A DNA stretch of 64,000 bases from an uncultured Lactobacillus sp. GTDB lineage: Bacteria > Bacillota > Bacilli > Lactobacillales > Lactobacillaceae. The translations under genes were made by a program, and so were the position numbers. The notes below the pieces were generated by a model, which made no database searches, was not told the DNA's origin, and worked only from the letters and a program-made list of their open reading frames with translations. Numbering within the stretch: the stretch's first letter is position 1; each line of letters begins with the position of its first letter. The stretch lies in assembly GCA_937874695.1 (NCBI GenBank), contig CALNAJ010000027.1, positions 124,001 to 188,000 on the forward strand, read 5' to 3'. Positions 49,868 to 59,127 of the stretch are shown piece after piece.

Positions 49868-50734
49868 ATGGGTATTTTACTAGCTTTGATCCCCACGGTC
49901 TGTTGGGGAAGTATTGGATTAATCAGTGGGAAACTTGGTGGAACATCTTATCAACAAACGTTGGGAATGACTGCCGGGGCCGTTTTATTCGGTCTGTTTT
50001 CAGTCTTTTATTTTCACACGGCAATTTCCGGCATGGCAATGATCGTTGGGGTCGCTTCCGGTCTCTGCTGGTCCGTTGGTCAGTTTGAACAATTTCAATC
50101 CATGAAGTTTATCGGTATTTCACGGACGGTGCCAATCTCGACCGGTCTTCAGTTGGTCGGGACGGCGCTCGCCGGCGTGCTGTTGTTCCACGAATGGAAA
50201 ACCACACGAATGGTAACGATGGGAACTATCGCCGTTATCGTTCTAATTGCTGGGGCTGCACTGACTTCTCTGCGTGATTCCAAGGCTAAGGCCTCGGCTG
50301 CAGGGCAACCCATGCAAGCTGGTAAAGGTGCCACTGCAATTATTATTTCAACGATCGGTTACGTATTGTACACGGTTATCGTCAATGCTTCCGGTTTACC
50401 TTCCAAGACGGTCATCTTCCCACAATCTCTGGGAATGATCTTGGGTGCGACGATTTTCGTCCTCTTCTCCCATCAAAAGGTGATGCACAAGGCAACTGCC
50501 AAGAACATCATGACTGGGATCGTCTGGGGTGTCGGAAACTTCTTCATGTTCATGGCCATTCCATCAATTGGTTTGGCAATTAGTTACTCCTTGGCACAGT
50601 GTGGGATCGTTATTTCCACCTTCGGGAGCATCTGGTTATTGGGTGAAAAGAAGACTGGCCGCGAAATGGTCTACATCACGATTGGTTCACTCCTCGTAGT
50701 TGCTGGTGGGGTAACCCTTGGTTTAATGAAATAG
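49868..50734 (+). CDS. Sugar uptake permease (GlcU/RbsU family)
   Basis: The 288-residue protein has ten membrane segments and the family start LIPTVCWGSIGLISGKLGG with YQQTLGMTAG. GlcU/RbsU proteins carry glucose or ribose without phosphorylation, driven by protons. It lies upstream of pgi with a terminator between them, so the link to glycolysis is by position only. Confidence 0.9.
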   Translation: MGILLALIPTVCWGSIGLISGKLGGTSYQQTLGMTAGAVLFGLFSVFYFHTAISGMAMIVGVASGLCWSVGQFEQFQSMKFIGISRTVPISTGLQLVGTALAGVLLFHEWKTTRMVTMGTIAVIVLIAGAALTSLRDSKAKASAAGQPMQAGKGATAIIISTIGYVLYTVIVNASGLPSKTVIFPQSLGMILGATIFVLFSHQKVMHKATAKNIMTGIVWGVGNFFMFMAIPSIGLAISYSLAQCGIVISTFGSIWLLGEKKTGREMVYITIGSLLVVAGGVTLGLMK

Positions 50735-50742
50735 TTTACATG

Positions 50743-50777
50743 AGGTTAGTAACTGCGGTTGCTGACCTTTTTATTTT
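50743..50777 (+). terminator. Terminator after the sugar permease gene
   Basis: AGGTTAGTAAC pairs with GTTGCTGACCT around TGCG, with T5. Confidence 0.8.
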
Positions 50778-50865
50778 TGAAAAAACGTGGACTAGACCAT
50801 TTACTTTCTAGGTGGTTGCGTTATAATGGACTAGTCAATAACAATAAAAGTGAGGTTTTCTTAAT

Positions 50866-52212
50866 ATGGCACATATCGCCTTTGATCTTTCGAAACTTGA
50901 ACCATTTGTTCATGACAACGAATTAGGAGAAATGCAAGCAATGGTGACGGCGGCTGACGCCGAATTACGCCAAGGTACCGGTGCTGGTAGCGACTTCCGC
51001 GACTGGTTAACGTTACCTAAGGACTACGACAAGGAAGAATTTAGCCGTATCAAGGCTGCAGCAAAGAAGATTCAATCTGACTCTGCTGTGTTGGTGGTTA
51101 TCGGTATCGGGGGTTCTTACCTGGGTGCCAAGATGGCCGTTGATTTCTTGAACGACACGTTCTTTAACTACTTGCCAGCCGACAAGCGGAACGCCCCACA
51201 AGTCTTCTTTGCAGGGAATTCCGTCAGTGCTGACTACGTCCACGACCTGATCAACTTGATTGGCGATCGTGACTTCTCTGTTAACGTGATCTCCAAGTCT
51301 GGGACGACGACGGAACCTTCTATCGCCTTCCGAATCTTCAAGGACATGTTGGTCAAGAAGTACGGTGAAGACGGTGCCAAGGGCCGGATCTACGCGACGA
51401 CTGACAAAGCGCGTGGTGCCCTGAAGACCGAAGCCGATGCTGCTGGTTACGAATCCTTCATCATCCCTGATGGTGTCGGTGGCCGTTACTCCGTATTAAG
51501 TGCCGTTGGGTTATTACCTATCGCCGCTTCCGGTGCTAACATCGATGAATTGATGCAAGGTGCTGCTGACGCCCAAGACGCCTACACGAACCCTGATTTG
51601 ACTAAGAACGAAGCTTACCAATATGCTGCTTTACGGAACATCTTGTACCGTAAGGGCTACACGACTGAATTACTGGAAAACTACGAACCACGCTTGCAAT
51701 ACCTTGCAGAATGGTGGAAGCAATTGACCGGTGAATCTGAAGGTAAGGATCAAAAGGGGATTTACCCATCTTCCGCTAACTTCAGTACCGACTTGCACTC
51801 CTTGGGTCAATATATCCAAGAAGGTCAACGGACGCTGATGGAAACGGTCGTTATGATCGACAAGCCACGGACTGACGTTGATGTGCCAACGGCTGAAGAT
51901 GACCTCGATGGCTTAGGCTACCTCCAAGGTAAGAACATGGGCTTTGTTAATCAAAAGGCCTTTGAAGGGGTCGTATTGGCCCATACCGATGGTGGTGTGC
52001 CTAACATGAGCGTTCATATCCCAGATACGACGCCATACACGTTGGGTTACCTGATTTACTTCTTCGAAGTTGCTATCGGTGTTTCTGGTTACCTGAACGG
52101 GATTAACCCATTCAACCAACCAGGTGTTGAAGCTTACAAGACCAACATGTTTGCCCTGTTAGGCAAGCCTGGTTTTGAAAAGTTGGGCAAGGAATTAAAC
52201 GCCCGTCTTTAA
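50866..52212 (+). CDS. pgi: Glucose-6-phosphate isomerase
   Basis: Pgi interconverts glucose-6-phosphate and fructose-6-phosphate. The 448-residue protein matches the short bacilli form; VIGIGGSYLGAKM, NVISKSGTTTEPSIAFR and GVEAYKTNM are the substrate-binding and catalytic regions. Its codon use is the most biased in the window (few rare codons), as expected for a highly expressed enzyme. It is a single-gene unit. Confidence 0.97.
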   Translation: MAHIAFDLSKLEPFVHDNELGEMQAMVTAADAELRQGTGAGSDFRDWLTLPKDYDKEEFSRIKAAAKKIQSDSAVLVVIGIGGSYLGAKMAVDFLNDTFFNYLPADKRNAPQVFFAGNSVSADYVHDLINLIGDRDFSVNVISKSGTTTEPSIAFRIFKDMLVKKYGEDGAKGRIYATTDKARGALKTEADAAGYESFIIPDGVGGRYSVLSAVGLLPIAASGANIDELMQGAADAQDAYTNPDLTKNEAYQYAALRNILYRKGYTTELLENYEPRLQYLAEWWKQLTGESEGKDQKGIYPSSANFSTDLHSLGQYIQEGQRTLMETVVMIDKPRTDVDVPTAEDDLDGLGYLQGKNMGFVNQKAFEGVVLAHTDGGVPNMSVHIPDTTPYTLGYLIYFFEVAIGVSGYLNGINPFNQPGVEAYKTNMFALLGKPGFEKLGKELNARL

Positions 52213-52229
52213 TTTAACTTAAACTTAAT

Positions 52230-52268
52230 GAGGACTCTCGGCTCGCATGGGCTGGGAGTCCTTTTGTT
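52230..52268 (+). terminator. pgi terminator
   Basis: AGGACTCTCGGCTC and GGCTGGGAGTCCT pair around GCAT, with TTTTG. Confidence 0.88.
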
Positions 52269-52309
52269 TTTGTTAGGGATGATGCCCGGTTAGTTCGGTG
52301 AATGAACGG

Positions 52310-52574
52310 TTGGGTCGACGTGAAGCTTATGCTAAAATTAGTTTTATTGCGCGTGACGAGGGGAACCTATCTCACGGCTACCAGCACTTGGCGGAGCGTT
52401 GGTAGCACAGTGCATCGGTGATTAAAATATTACGAGACGTGAAGTTTTGATTACAGATTGGTGCTATCTATTGAGATGTTGGCAACGTCCCAGTAATATT
52501 AGTAAGGGGAATATTAACAGTTTAATTATGGTGTCAAACGGAGAACTAGGGATTATTAATTTAAGGGAGAGAAT
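52310..52574 (+). promoter_or_regulatory. Promoter and long structured leader of yfhO
   Basis: TTGGGT, a 17-base spacer and TAAAAT (52333-52338) start a leader of about 230 bases without a gene. CGTGA / TCACG (52352-52376) and GCTACCAGC / GTTGGTAGC (52377-52406) form two hairpins. GGTAGCAC (52401-52408) can instead pair with GTGCTATC (52461-52468), so two structures exclude each other. TAATATT / AATATTA follows at 52494-52517. Confidence 0.5.
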
Positions 52575-55500
52575 ATGTTGAAGGCTTCAAAGAAAAACTA
52601 TTGGATTTATACGATGATTTTTATTGTGCTAGTAGTTTGTCTCTACGGAATTTTCATTCTGACAGGCAAATCGTTTATCTGGGAAGGGGACGGCCTGGCA
52701 CAACATTATCCCGTACTGGAGAAATTTTACACTTGGTTGCATGAGGGGAGCTTGTCAGGGTGGTCTTGGAATCTGGGTTTAGGCGCAGACAAAATGACGA
52801 CCTTCTCTTACTATGTCCTTGGGGACCCCTTCAGTTACCTGATTTGGTTCTTCCCAAAGCATAGTATCGAGTTGGGGTATAACGTGTTGATTCTCTTGCG
52901 GTTATACGTGAGTGGATTGGCATTTATGTTATTTGCCCGGCAACGAGGCTTTAAGCCCGGTAGTCAATTATTGGGGACGCTGACCTACACGTTTACGGGG
53001 TACTCTCTGTACGTTAGTATCCGGCACCCCTTCTTCTTACTGCCAATGATTCTGTTCCCATTGCTGGCTTACGGCATTGACCACGTCTATCAGGGGAAGA
53101 CGTGGGTGCCACTGGCCATCTTTACAGGATTGGCGCTTGTCAGCAACTTTTACTTTGCCTACATATTGGCGATTGGGAGCTTGGCCTATGCCGTGCTCCG
53201 TTATCTGACGGTTCGCGACACGATTTCACAGAAGGGCTGGCCGCTGATTTTTAAATTAGTTGGAGCCGGGTTACTCGGGTTCTTACTGGCTGGCATCATC
53301 TTTATTCCGTCACTGATTGGGGTCTTTACCTCAACACGGGCAACGGGTAATTTTGCCAATGGTTACTTTATCTATCCGTTGAATTACTATTTGCGGTTAC
53401 CTAATGCTTTAGTGACAACTGGGAATGCGATGCGCTTCTGGGCCAACTTAGGTTTGGCCGGGTTGACCTTCCTCAGTCTGATGTACGTCGTCCGGCATGC
53501 GCGGCGTTACCTGTGGTTTGACGTGGGCCTGTTGATCTTAGTGATCGGTTCACTGTTGCCAGAGGTCGCTGCCGTGATGAACGGGGGGACGACGCCATCT
53601 CAGCGATGGTTACTGTTGGGCTGTTTAGCCTTCAGTCTGTCGGTGATGTACTTCATCGACGCCTTACCACGAATCGACCGCAGTGACTTGTCGGCCATGA
53701 TCGTGGGAACACTATTCCTGCTAGGACTGGTCTGGGCCGCTAATGGGTTTATTTTTAACAACAATCCACATGACTTCGTGATCTATGGTTTACTCCTATT
53801 GACGCTGGGCGCCATCGTAGTCGGTCATTTCTATCAATGGTCACGCCACCAGGTCATCTGGACGCTACTGGCATTGCTCAGTCTAAACATCATTGCTAAC
53901 GGTTATGGCTACTTTAGTCCCAACTCTGGGGGCGCCAGCGAACAACTGCTGAACCGGGGTGTGGCTTCGAAATTCCAGAAGAACTTCTACGATGGGGCCG
54001 AGAGTTACGTGAAGGCGCAACCGGGTTTTAACCGGAGTTCCATTAGCAAGTATTACTACTTTAGTAATGAAGCCAAGACCAACATGGGGATGAACCTGGG
54101 CGCTCACGATATCATGTCTTACTTCTCCATTCAGGATGGCGCTGTGGGGGACTTCAGTGAAGAGTTGGCGAACTCACAATTTAAGATGAACAAACCGATT
54201 AACCAAGCGGATAGTCGAACCACCATGAACAATCTGTTAGGGGTCAACTATATTTTCGCCCGGAGTAATCAATTAAAGACACAAGGCTTCCCATACGGCT
54301 ATAAGCCGGTCAAAAAGAACGGGGTGCTTCTCAAGTATAAGGATGAACCCGTCCATGATTTGGGGAATAACTACGATACGGTTATTTTGAAATCTAAGCA
54401 TGCCTTACCGTTGGCCTATCTGCAGACTAAGCAGTTAAGTGCCAAGCAGTTCAAGCAATTGAATGGTAGCGACAAGGAACAGGCGTTAACGTATGGGGCC
54501 CTCGTTGATAAAAAAGCGAAGGGTGTGCCAACGACCACGTACCATAGCAAGAATCGTGAGTTGCGTTACACGACAAAGGCGGATAACAGTACGGTGATTG
54601 ATAGCCTGCAACAGGTCATGAAGTTCCGGCAACAGGGGAACCAAATGGATCCTGATTTGATCACAACAACCAAGTCTTCATTGATGAAGACCAATCAGGA
54701 CCGGTCGGTGAACATTACTGATGACAAGGCCCGTTTGGAACAATTGACGGGGCAGAACCGCACGGCGCTGAAGCAAAATGCGTTGGCTAACCAGAAGTCG
54801 TTGCATAAGATGATTAGCGATAATCAGAATTTGCCAGTCAATTACAAGCTCCACCTCAAGCATCCTAAGCAAAATAAGGGGACTGAGCTGTACTTGGAGC
54901 TTGATGGTATTCAGGCTGATCGGCTTAGTGTGAAGGATAAGTATCAGGCGCAGAAGAACACCAAGGCCTTCAGTAATCAGGCGTTCTCTGGGATTGCGCG
55001 GATCAATCAATTGCGGTCTGGTCTATGGAATATGAGTGACGGGGCTTACTCCGTAACGGCTACAACAGCCAACAACGTTTCGAGCTTTAGCCAGTTTGGG
55101 CAGTCCAACCTGTCAGACTACCAAGAAAAGCACCACGTTCTGTTGAACTTGGGCTATTCCAATAAGGCACGGAAAAATATCAAGCTGACGTTCCAAGGCG
55201 TGAAGGGCTTGTCCTTCAAGTCTGCTAAGCTCATTGCGGTGCCATTTGGCAGTCAATACGACCAACGGATGTCGCGGCTCAAGCACCAAGGCCTACAGGG
55301 CTTAAACGTGAAGAATAACCGTGTCACGGGGACATCACGTTCACAGCAGGCCAGTGTGCTGACCACTTCGATTCCGTACAACACCGGTTGGCAGTTGACG
55401 GTGGATGGCAAGAAGCAAGCCATTACTAAGGTCAACGTGGGCTTTGTAGGCGCACGTATTGCCGCTGGAAAGCACAAGATCGCGTTGACTTATCACACAC

Positions 55501-55598
55501 CCGGCCAACGTATTGGGGCCTTTCTGACGTTGATTGGTGCGGTAATTCTTGCGGTGACTGGTGGTTATAGTTACTGGCACTGGCGGAAACGGCGATAA
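52575..55598 (+). CDS. YfhO-family membrane protein
   Basis: The 1007-residue protein has about 12 membrane segments in the first 450 residues, a large extracellular part (about 470-970) and a last membrane segment near the C terminus. GDGLAQHYPVLEKFYTWLHEG and WNLGLGADKMTTF are typical of the YfhO family, which has a GT-C glycosyltransferase layout and helps decorate lipoteichoic acid in related bacteria. The C-terminal part contains TSIPYNTGWQLTVDGKK, a family hallmark. It is a single-gene unit with a long leader. Confidence 0.9.
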   Translation: MLKASKKNYWIYTMIFIVLVVCLYGIFILTGKSFIWEGDGLAQHYPVLEKFYTWLHEGSLSGWSWNLGLGADKMTTFSYYVLGDPFSYLIWFFPKHSIELGYNVLILLRLYVSGLAFMLFARQRGFKPGSQLLGTLTYTFTGYSLYVSIRHPFFLLPMILFPLLAYGIDHVYQGKTWVPLAIFTGLALVSNFYFAYILAIGSLAYAVLRYLTVRDTISQKGWPLIFKLVGAGLLGFLLAGIIFIPSLIGVFTSTRATGNFANGYFIYPLNYYLRLPNALVTTGNAMRFWANLGLAGLTFLSLMYVVRHARRYLWFDVGLLILVIGSLLPEVAAVMNGGTTPSQRWLLLGCLAFSLSVMYFIDALPRIDRSDLSAMIVGTLFLLGLVWAANGFIFNNNPHDFVIYGLLLLTLGAIVVGHFYQWSRHQVIWTLLALLSLNIIANGYGYFSPNSGGASEQLLNRGVASKFQKNFYDGAESYVKAQPGFNRSSISKYYYFSNEAKTNMGMNLGAHDIMSYFSIQDGAVGDFSEELANSQFKMNKPINQADSRTTMNNLLGVNYIFARSNQLKTQGFPYGYKPVKKNGVLLKYKDEPVHDLGNNYDTVILKSKHALPLAYLQTKQLSAKQFKQLNGSDKEQALTYGALVDKKAKGVPTTTYHSKNRELRYTTKADNSTVIDSLQQVMKFRQQGNQMDPDLITTTKSSLMKTNQDRSVNITDDKARLEQLTGQNRTALKQNALANQKSLHKMISDNQNLPVNYKLHLKHPKQNKGTELYLELDGIQADRLSVKDKYQAQKNTKAFSNQAFSGIARINQLRSGLWNMSDGAYSVTATTANNVSSFSQFGQSNLSDYQEKHHVLLNLGYSNKARKNIKLTFQGVKGLSFKSAKLIAVPFGSQYDQRMSRLKHQGLQGLNVKNNRVTGTSRSQQASVLTTSIPYNTGWQLTVDGKKQAITKVNVGFVGARIAAGKHKIALTYHTPGQRIGAFLTLIGAVILAVTGGYSYWHWRKRR

Positions 55599-55650
55599 AC
55601 TTAAGTAAATTAAAAGCACCTCTCGTTTGAGACGGGGGATGCTGACATGA

Positions 55651-55685
55651 GGTCACGTTGCGTATGGCGCAGCGTGACTTTTTTA
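55651..55685 (+). terminator. Terminator after yfhO
   Basis: GTCACGTTGCG and CGCAGCGTGAC pair around TATGG, with T6. The region between stop codon and this stem holds a second imperfect hairpin (AGCACCTCTCGT / ACGGGGGATGCT). Confidence 0.85.
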
Positions 55686-55790
55686 GTTGTAATTGAAGAA
55701 ATCCCAGGCCAACACGGTAAACAGAATGATCAAAAATAGCAGTTCCGCAAAAAGGTAGTGGTGGGGTGGTGTCTGGCGGTGACCCATCAT
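55683..55790 (-). CDS. Small membrane protein of 35 residues
   Basis: The frame starts at tandem ATG codons eight bases behind a CGGAG site. It encodes MMGHRQTPPHHYL and then one membrane helix (FAELLFLIILFTVLAWDFF). It lies between convergent features in a stretch otherwise without genes. No family is recognised; frame, site and helix make it plausible. Confidence 0.5.
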   Translation of the reverse strand: MMGHRQTPPHHYLFAELLFLIILFTVLAWDFFNYN

Positions 55791-56020
55791 GATTGTAACT
55801 CCGAATGCAATGGCAAAATGGGGAAATAACGAGGGATTTGTAAAGATAGTGGAGATTCATTAGATAACTTTTTCAAATTAATTTTCCTCCCAGACCAGGC
55901 TGATAACTTTCCCCAAGTTTAACGAAATCAGCGATGATTAGCAAGAAGTTTATCTATTTAATTATTAATAATATATAATTAAATTTATACCGATGTGATT
56001 GTCACTTTTTAGGTAAAAAT

Positions 56021-56063
56021 AATAGCCTCAAAACGTTGATATATCAACGCTTTGAGGCTATCT
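56021..56063 (-). terminator. Terminator behind tRNA-Glu
   Basis: ATAGCCTCAAAGCGTTGAT pairs with ATCAACGTTTTGAGGCTAT on the minus strand, followed by a T-rich tail. Confidence 0.88.
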
Positions 56064-56076
56064 GTTGAACTACTGA

Positions 56077-56150
56077 TCACCCGCACGGGGCTCGAACCCG
56101 TAACTCCGCCTTGAGAGGGCGACGTCTTAAACCAGTTTGACCAGCGGGCA
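56077..56150 (-). tRNA. tRNA-Glu(CUC)
   Basis: The 74-nt sequence folds as a cloverleaf: T-arm ACGGG-TTCGAGC-CCCGT, anticodon stem TCGCC / GGCGG with loop CTCTCAA (anticodon CUC). The acceptor stem TGCCCGC / GCGGGTG has two wobble pairs at its end. CCA is not encoded. It reads only GAG codons and resembles tRNA-Glu in its D and T arms. Confidence 0.85.
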
Positions 56151-56330
56151 ATGTCATTAACTAGGCAATTACTAATGTACGCTATTCCCAGAAAATTGTC
56201 AATAATTCTCTGCATAAAATTACATCGAAATGGGAATTCATACAGTTTGCCGAACTTTTTCAGGAAAACTGGTTGACACTAATATCCAAACAAGTTAATA
56301 TTAAGTAGTTGTTTCGACAACAAGTCTTAT

Positions 56331-56403
56331 TGGGTATTAGCCAAATTGGTAAGGCGGCGGACTCTGAATCCGTAATTTACTGGTTCGAGTCCAGTATACC
56401 CAA
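56331..56403 (+). tRNA. tRNA-Gln(CUG)
   Basis: The 73-nt cloverleaf has acceptor TGGGTAT / ATACCCA, anticodon stem GCGGA / TCCGT with loop CTCTGAA (anticodon CUG) and T-arm ACTGG-TTCGAGT-CCAGT. It reads CAG only. The 3' end overlaps the att-like core TATACCCAAT. CCA is not encoded. Confidence 0.88.
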
Positions 56404-56404
56404 T
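56395..56404 (+). repeat. att-like core 1 at the tRNA-Gln 3' end
   Basis: TATACCCAAT recurs as a direct repeat at 58877-58886. Behind it (56440-56545) are GTTGATATGACGGCTTTTTT and repeated AAGCCAAA / GGACAGCCA words that look like arm-type integrase sites. Confidence 0.6.
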
Positions 56405-56607
56405 AGTAGTTTTGCATTAGTCGTCATTAGACCTCACGGGGGTTGATATGACGGCTTTTTTAGTACATTGGGCTTTGCATTGGTTTCTGTGGATAACCAT
56501 CAAATGGAAGCCAAATGGAAGCCAAAAGGACAGCCACTTTTTAGACAGCCACTTTTAAGCAACCGAAACGCCGGGCAACTTTCCTGCTCGCTGTAGATCT
56601 ACACCAA

Positions 56608-57765
56608 CTAGAAATTTAAGTAGCTGGCAAGTTTTGCGGTTGCCTCGTTCTTTTCCTTATCCGTAACCGCCGTGTAAATATCTAAGGTGGTCTTATAGCT
56701 AGAATGTCCCAACTGGTCTTGCACCGACTTGATAGAGGCCCCAGCCTCAAATGCTAACGTAGCATACGTGTGGCGAAAAGCGTGCACCGTGACGTGCTTT
56801 AAATCATACTTGCTGAGAGTATGCTCTAACCATTTACGCGGTTTAGAGGGCTGGCACATTTCGTTATTCTCGTTGGCAAAGATAAGGTTGTGCCCCTGAT
56901 TAACGTTGAATCCGTATTGCAGTAGTTGGGTTCTCTGCTCAAGTTTCCACTGCTGTAGAATATGGCACGTTTTGGGGTCAAGGTAGACGGTTCGGTTACT
57001 GCGGGCAGTCTTAGGGGATTGCACCAGCAAACGCGCGTTGTCGCCCCGTGATTGCGTCTTAGAGACGGTCACCGTGTTCTTACTGAAATTGATGTCCGAC
57101 CATTGCAGGCAGAGCATTTCAGATTTACGCATACCACTGAAAGCCGCTAACCTGAAAAACACGTTGGCTTGCGGGTCGTTATCATCATCGTTCAAGCATT
57201 CAAAAAAGTGTTCCAGTTCGGCGCGGTCAAAATAGTTTTCAAGGTTGCTACGTGAACGGTTGTCTTTATTAACGGGGATGATTACCCGCGTTGCCGGGTT
57301 GTCTTTAATGAGTTTCATGTTAATAGCAAAGTCCAAAACGCTAGACGTGTAGTTGAGCAGGGTATGATACTTAACTAGCCCTGATGTGAACCATTCGTTA
57401 ATGGCGTTCTGGCAGATTGCAATAGTAATCTTTTTCACCCGGTAGTCACCGAACACCGGTAAAATGTGAAGTCGGAACATCCGTTTAGTGGTAGCCCACG
57501 TACTTTCCTTTACCGTGTTCTGATACTGAGTGAACCATAGATTATAAACATCCCTGAAAGTTGAATAGTCCTGCTTGCCGGGAAGTCCGTTAGTGTTTGC
57601 GTCTACTTGTAGCCGTGAAATAACTAGTTGGGCTTCCTTTTTGGTTTTCAGACCTCTGCGGCGTGTAGCACGCTTTTTCCCAGTCAATGGGTCAACGCCT
57701 AGGTAAGCCTGAACCATGTAACGGGTGTTTCCTTTCTTGTCCTGATATTTCTTAATACTAGCCAT
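56608..57765 (-). CDS. int: Tyrosine site-specific integrase
   Basis: The 385-residue protein has an N-terminal arm-binding domain (KYQDKKGNTRYMVQAYLG), a SAM-like core-binding domain and the catalytic domain with Arg in AFSGMRKSEMLCLQW, HAFRHTYAT, LGHSSYKTTLDIYTAVT (His and the nucleophile Tyr). It is intact and lies beside tRNA-Gln, the probable attachment site. The start at 57765 follows a GGAGG site. Confidence 0.92.
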   Translation of the reverse strand: MASIKKYQDKKGNTRYMVQAYLGVDPLTGKKRATRRRGLKTKKEAQLVISRLQVDANTNGLPGKQDYSTFRDVYNLWFTQYQNTVKESTWATTKRMFRLHILPVFGDYRVKKITIAICQNAINEWFTSGLVKYHTLLNYTSSVLDFAINMKLIKDNPATRVIIPVNKDNRSRSNLENYFDRAELEHFFECLNDDDNDPQANVFFRLAAFSGMRKSEMLCLQWSDINFSKNTVTVSKTQSRGDNARLLVQSPKTARSNRTVYLDPKTCHILQQWKLEQRTQLLQYGFNVNQGHNLIFANENNEMCQPSKPRKWLEHTLSKYDLKHVTVHAFRHTYATLAFEAGASIKSVQDQLGHSSYKTTLDIYTAVTDKEKNEATAKLASYLNF

Positions 57766-57935
57766 AATAATACCTCCGAATAATTTGCGTACTTCGGCAG
57801 GGCAATGATTATGTAGAGGTATCACGTTGTAGATCTACAGCGCTTTGAATCATCCCCGTAACTGATTGCGCCACCTTATCAATCCGCCTAGTCTCTGAGC
57901 CAATGCTTACTGTAAAACCGTTATATTGCCCCCGT

Positions 57936-58763
57936 CTAGCCTTGACTCGATGCCGTATCAAATTTTACGTTGGCGTTGGGCCCCGCAACTTTGGTCAGGG
58001 CATACCCCGAATCAGTGCCCCCCGTGTAATGATAGTAGCCAAAATAGTCATTACCAATTTTGACAGCGTTGGGCGACGTCTGTGTATACGGCCTAGGGAA
58101 GATTTTGCGGCTACTTTTTTGGTAGTTAAGTGACTGATTGTTGGGGTTATTGAATACGCCTGTAAACGCATAACTCTCAACCTTAATCATTTCCTGTTTG
58201 ACTCGGTCAGTCTTTTTCACGACCGCTACGGCAAACGGTAAGGGTCGGGGCTTTTTAAATTTGGTCTGCGCCGTACGCGCCAACAGCCGTTGATAATTGA
58301 TGATGATTCGTCTATCCATCTTCACTGCCGCAAAACTAACAACGGTAGCGTTTTGGTCCGTCTTCAAAATCTTTTTTTCCGCAGCCAAAGCCTCCTTAAT
58401 TGACGTGATCAGTGCTCGTCGTTTTTTGGTAAACGCTTGCTTCGCCATTGCCGTGCTCTTTTGCTTCACCTGTTTAACGGATAGATTAGCGGCGTCCGCT
58501 AATGTGAACGACGCAGGGACCTGAAACGCTGTAGCCTTGCCATTCTGGGTGATCGTTACCGAGGTCAACGTCGACTTTGAACTCGGTTGCGCGGTTCCTT
58601 TAATGCCGTACCAAACCTGGCTCTTCGCCATTTGCCCAGTTCTACCGAACGCTATTTCATCACCACTGGTACGCTGATTCTGCCGATTAGTCGCCTGATG
58701 CCCGCATGCCGCTAGCGTCAAAGTCAGCAAGACAATCAGCCCTAACGTGATTTTTCTTTTCAT
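57936..58763 (-). CDS. Putative lipoprotein next to the integrase
   Basis: The signal peptide ends in the lipobox LAAC with Cys20. The 275-residue protein is basic and Lys-rich in the middle (AKQAFTKKRRALITSIKEALAAEKK) and beta-rich at the end (DYFGYYHYTGGTDSGYALTKV). No family is recognised. In some phages a lipoprotein beside int blocks superinfection, but that role is only suggested by position. Confidence 0.7.
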   Translation of the reverse strand: MKRKITLGLIVLLTLTLAACGHQATNRQNQRTSGDEIAFGRTGQMAKSQVWYGIKGTAQPSSKSTLTSVTITQNGKATAFQVPASFTLADAANLSVKQVKQKSTAMAKQAFTKKRRALITSIKEALAAEKKILKTDQNATVVSFAAVKMDRRIIINYQRLLARTAQTKFKKPRPLPFAVAVVKKTDRVKQEMIKVESYAFTGVFNNPNNQSLNYQKSSRKIFPRPYTQTSPNAVKIGNDYFGYYHYTGGTDSGYALTKVAGPNANVKFDTASSQG

Positions 58764-58827
58764 CCTTACACACTCGTTTCCAGAGACCGCTTACCGTCCC
58801 ACCTAGTTTTCAAATTAAGTTCAATCA

Positions 58828-58871
58828 TAAGCCCCTAGGGTTGAAATTACCATCCAACCTTAGGGGCTCAC
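58828..58871. terminator. Hairpin terminator-like element
   Basis: AAGCCCCTAGGGTTG and CAACCTTAGGGGCT form a strong stem around ATTACCATC, just before the second att-like core. A T-rich tail is missing on the plus strand. Confidence 0.55.
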
Positions 58872-58876
58872 TTGAT

Positions 58877-58886
58877 TATACCCAAT
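58877..58886 (+). repeat. att-like core 2
   Basis: TATACCCAAT is repeated from the tRNA-Gln end. It is followed by GTTGATGTGACGGCTTTTTT (58923-58942) and AAAAGGACAGCCA (59003-59015), the same arm-like words as at core 1. The stretch 58887-59060 otherwise holds no gene. Confidence 0.6.
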
Positions 58887-59071
58887 CGATAATACTCGAA
58901 GTTGTCACTCAATGTGAAGACGTTGATGTGACGGCTTTTTTTGTTTTATCGAAAAGTAATATTTTCCACGAAACGTAGTCAAAAGCGTAGTCAGGACAGC
59001 CAAAAGGACAGCCAAAGACATTCAAACAGACATTCAGTTCCATGTGAGCCAACCCAATATTCTGCTGATAA

Positions 59072-59125
59072 AAAACTAAGCCTGAGGTATGAGCAATGAC
59101 GCCTATACCTCAAGCTTAGTCTTTA
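59072..59125 (-). terminator. Terminator of the LPxTG gene
   Basis: ACTAAGCTTGAGGTATAGG pairs with CTCATACCTCAGGCTTAGT on the minus strand, followed by T6. Confidence 0.88.
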
Positions 59126-59127
59126 AA

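Noticed and set aside
49744..50088. 114-codon frame overlapping the start of the sugar permease
   Set aside because: It is out of frame with the well supported permease, starts at the end of a terminator and has no ribosome site.
52340..52480. T-box or c-di-AMP riboswitch before yfhO
   Set aside because: Neither the T-box TGGNACCGCG word nor the conserved ydaO core could be found; only alternative stems are supported.
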